Part shown: one piece after another, positions 25,778-25,787 of the stretch | Layout: the number at the start of each line of letters is the position of its first letter | How positions within the stretch are numbered: the stretch's first letter is position 1 | Assembly (NCBI RefSeq): GCF_000003605.2 | Contig: NW_003148769.1 | Coordinates: 807,446 to 833,232 of the forward strand | Length of the DNA stretch: 25,787 nt | From: Saccoglossus kowalevskii | Lineage: Eukaryota; Hemichordata; Enteropneusta; Harrimaniidae | Reading direction: 5' to 3' | Position numbers and translations under genes: made by a program | Notes under the pieces: model-generated | The model's database searches: none | Told to the model about the DNA's origin: nothing | What the model saw: only the letters and a program-made list of their open reading frames with translations

Positions 25778-25787
25778 ATGCAAATAC

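Larger units (their letters stand above)
24152..25787. other. Intronic or downstream sequence, two nested elements
   Basis: After the exon 16 donor the rest of the window is a family A element followed directly by a LINE fragment. No further LRP exon is visible up to the window end. Confidence 0.65.

Noticed and set aside
1-25787. tRNA, rRNA, CRISPR arrays, phage or bacterial operons
   Set aside because: I looked for paired arms, regular spacers and ribosome-binding sites and found none; the window is a spliced animal gene.

Overview
The window is eukaryotic genomic DNA: AT-rich, intron-rich and full of transposable-element debris. It carries sixteen consecutive plus-strand exons of one very large gene for an LDL-receptor-related protein (LRP). 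The exons all have GT/AG borders and compatible phases, and together they make one uninterrupted reading frame of 2,301 nt (767 codons). Neither end of the gene is present: the first exon starts in phase 1 and the last ends in phase 1, so the gene continues on both sides. The repeat content (hairpin-headed elements with ~157-bp core repeats, LINE tails with a CCHC knuckle, abundant small foldback elements) suggests a marine invertebrate, most likely a lophotrochozoan such as a mollusc. That placement is inference, not proof.

The protein is modular. Exon 1 (947-1075) is an EGF-like domain. Exons 2-5 (1389-7055) encode one six-bladed YWTD beta-propeller of about 264 residues. Exon 6 (9473-9607) is the EGF-like domain closing it. 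Exons 7-16 (10813-24151) encode ten LDL-receptor class A repeats, one per exon, all with phase 1-1 borders. EGF-propeller-EGF followed by at least ten class A repeats is the layout of the giant endocytic receptors LRP1 and LRP2. Several details favour an LRP1-like ten-repeat cluster, but I cannot run the alignment that would decide it. In such receptors the class A repeats bind ligands through calcium-shaped acidic pockets, and the propeller releases cargo in acid endosomes.

The introns hold the unusual material. Intron 10 (15512-18014) contains an 1,800-bp interval bounded by a perfect 16-bp inverted repeat that includes TTAA at each end. Inside lies a decayed THAP zinc-finger reading frame. 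This combination fits the Kolobok DNA-transposon superfamily and is the most interesting object here. Two sequence-unrelated families share one architecture: a 5' hairpin, a tandem core, a subterminal inverted repeat, and a 3' hairpin followed by TTGTT. They look like non-autonomous Helentron/HINE (bivalve 'pearl'-like) elements. Family A has four copies (1904, 5448, 8146 and 24190); family B has one (19032). Two 5'-truncated LINE remnants of the same type lie at 24949 (sense) and 19848 (antisense). Intron 9 holds a ~34-copy 20-bp minisatellite with an 80-bp higher-order period. There are also MITE-like foldback elements, 38-bp, 45-bp and 26-bp tandem duplications, a GAA tract and a G16 tract. 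No tRNA, rRNA, CRISPR or bacterial-type feature was seen.
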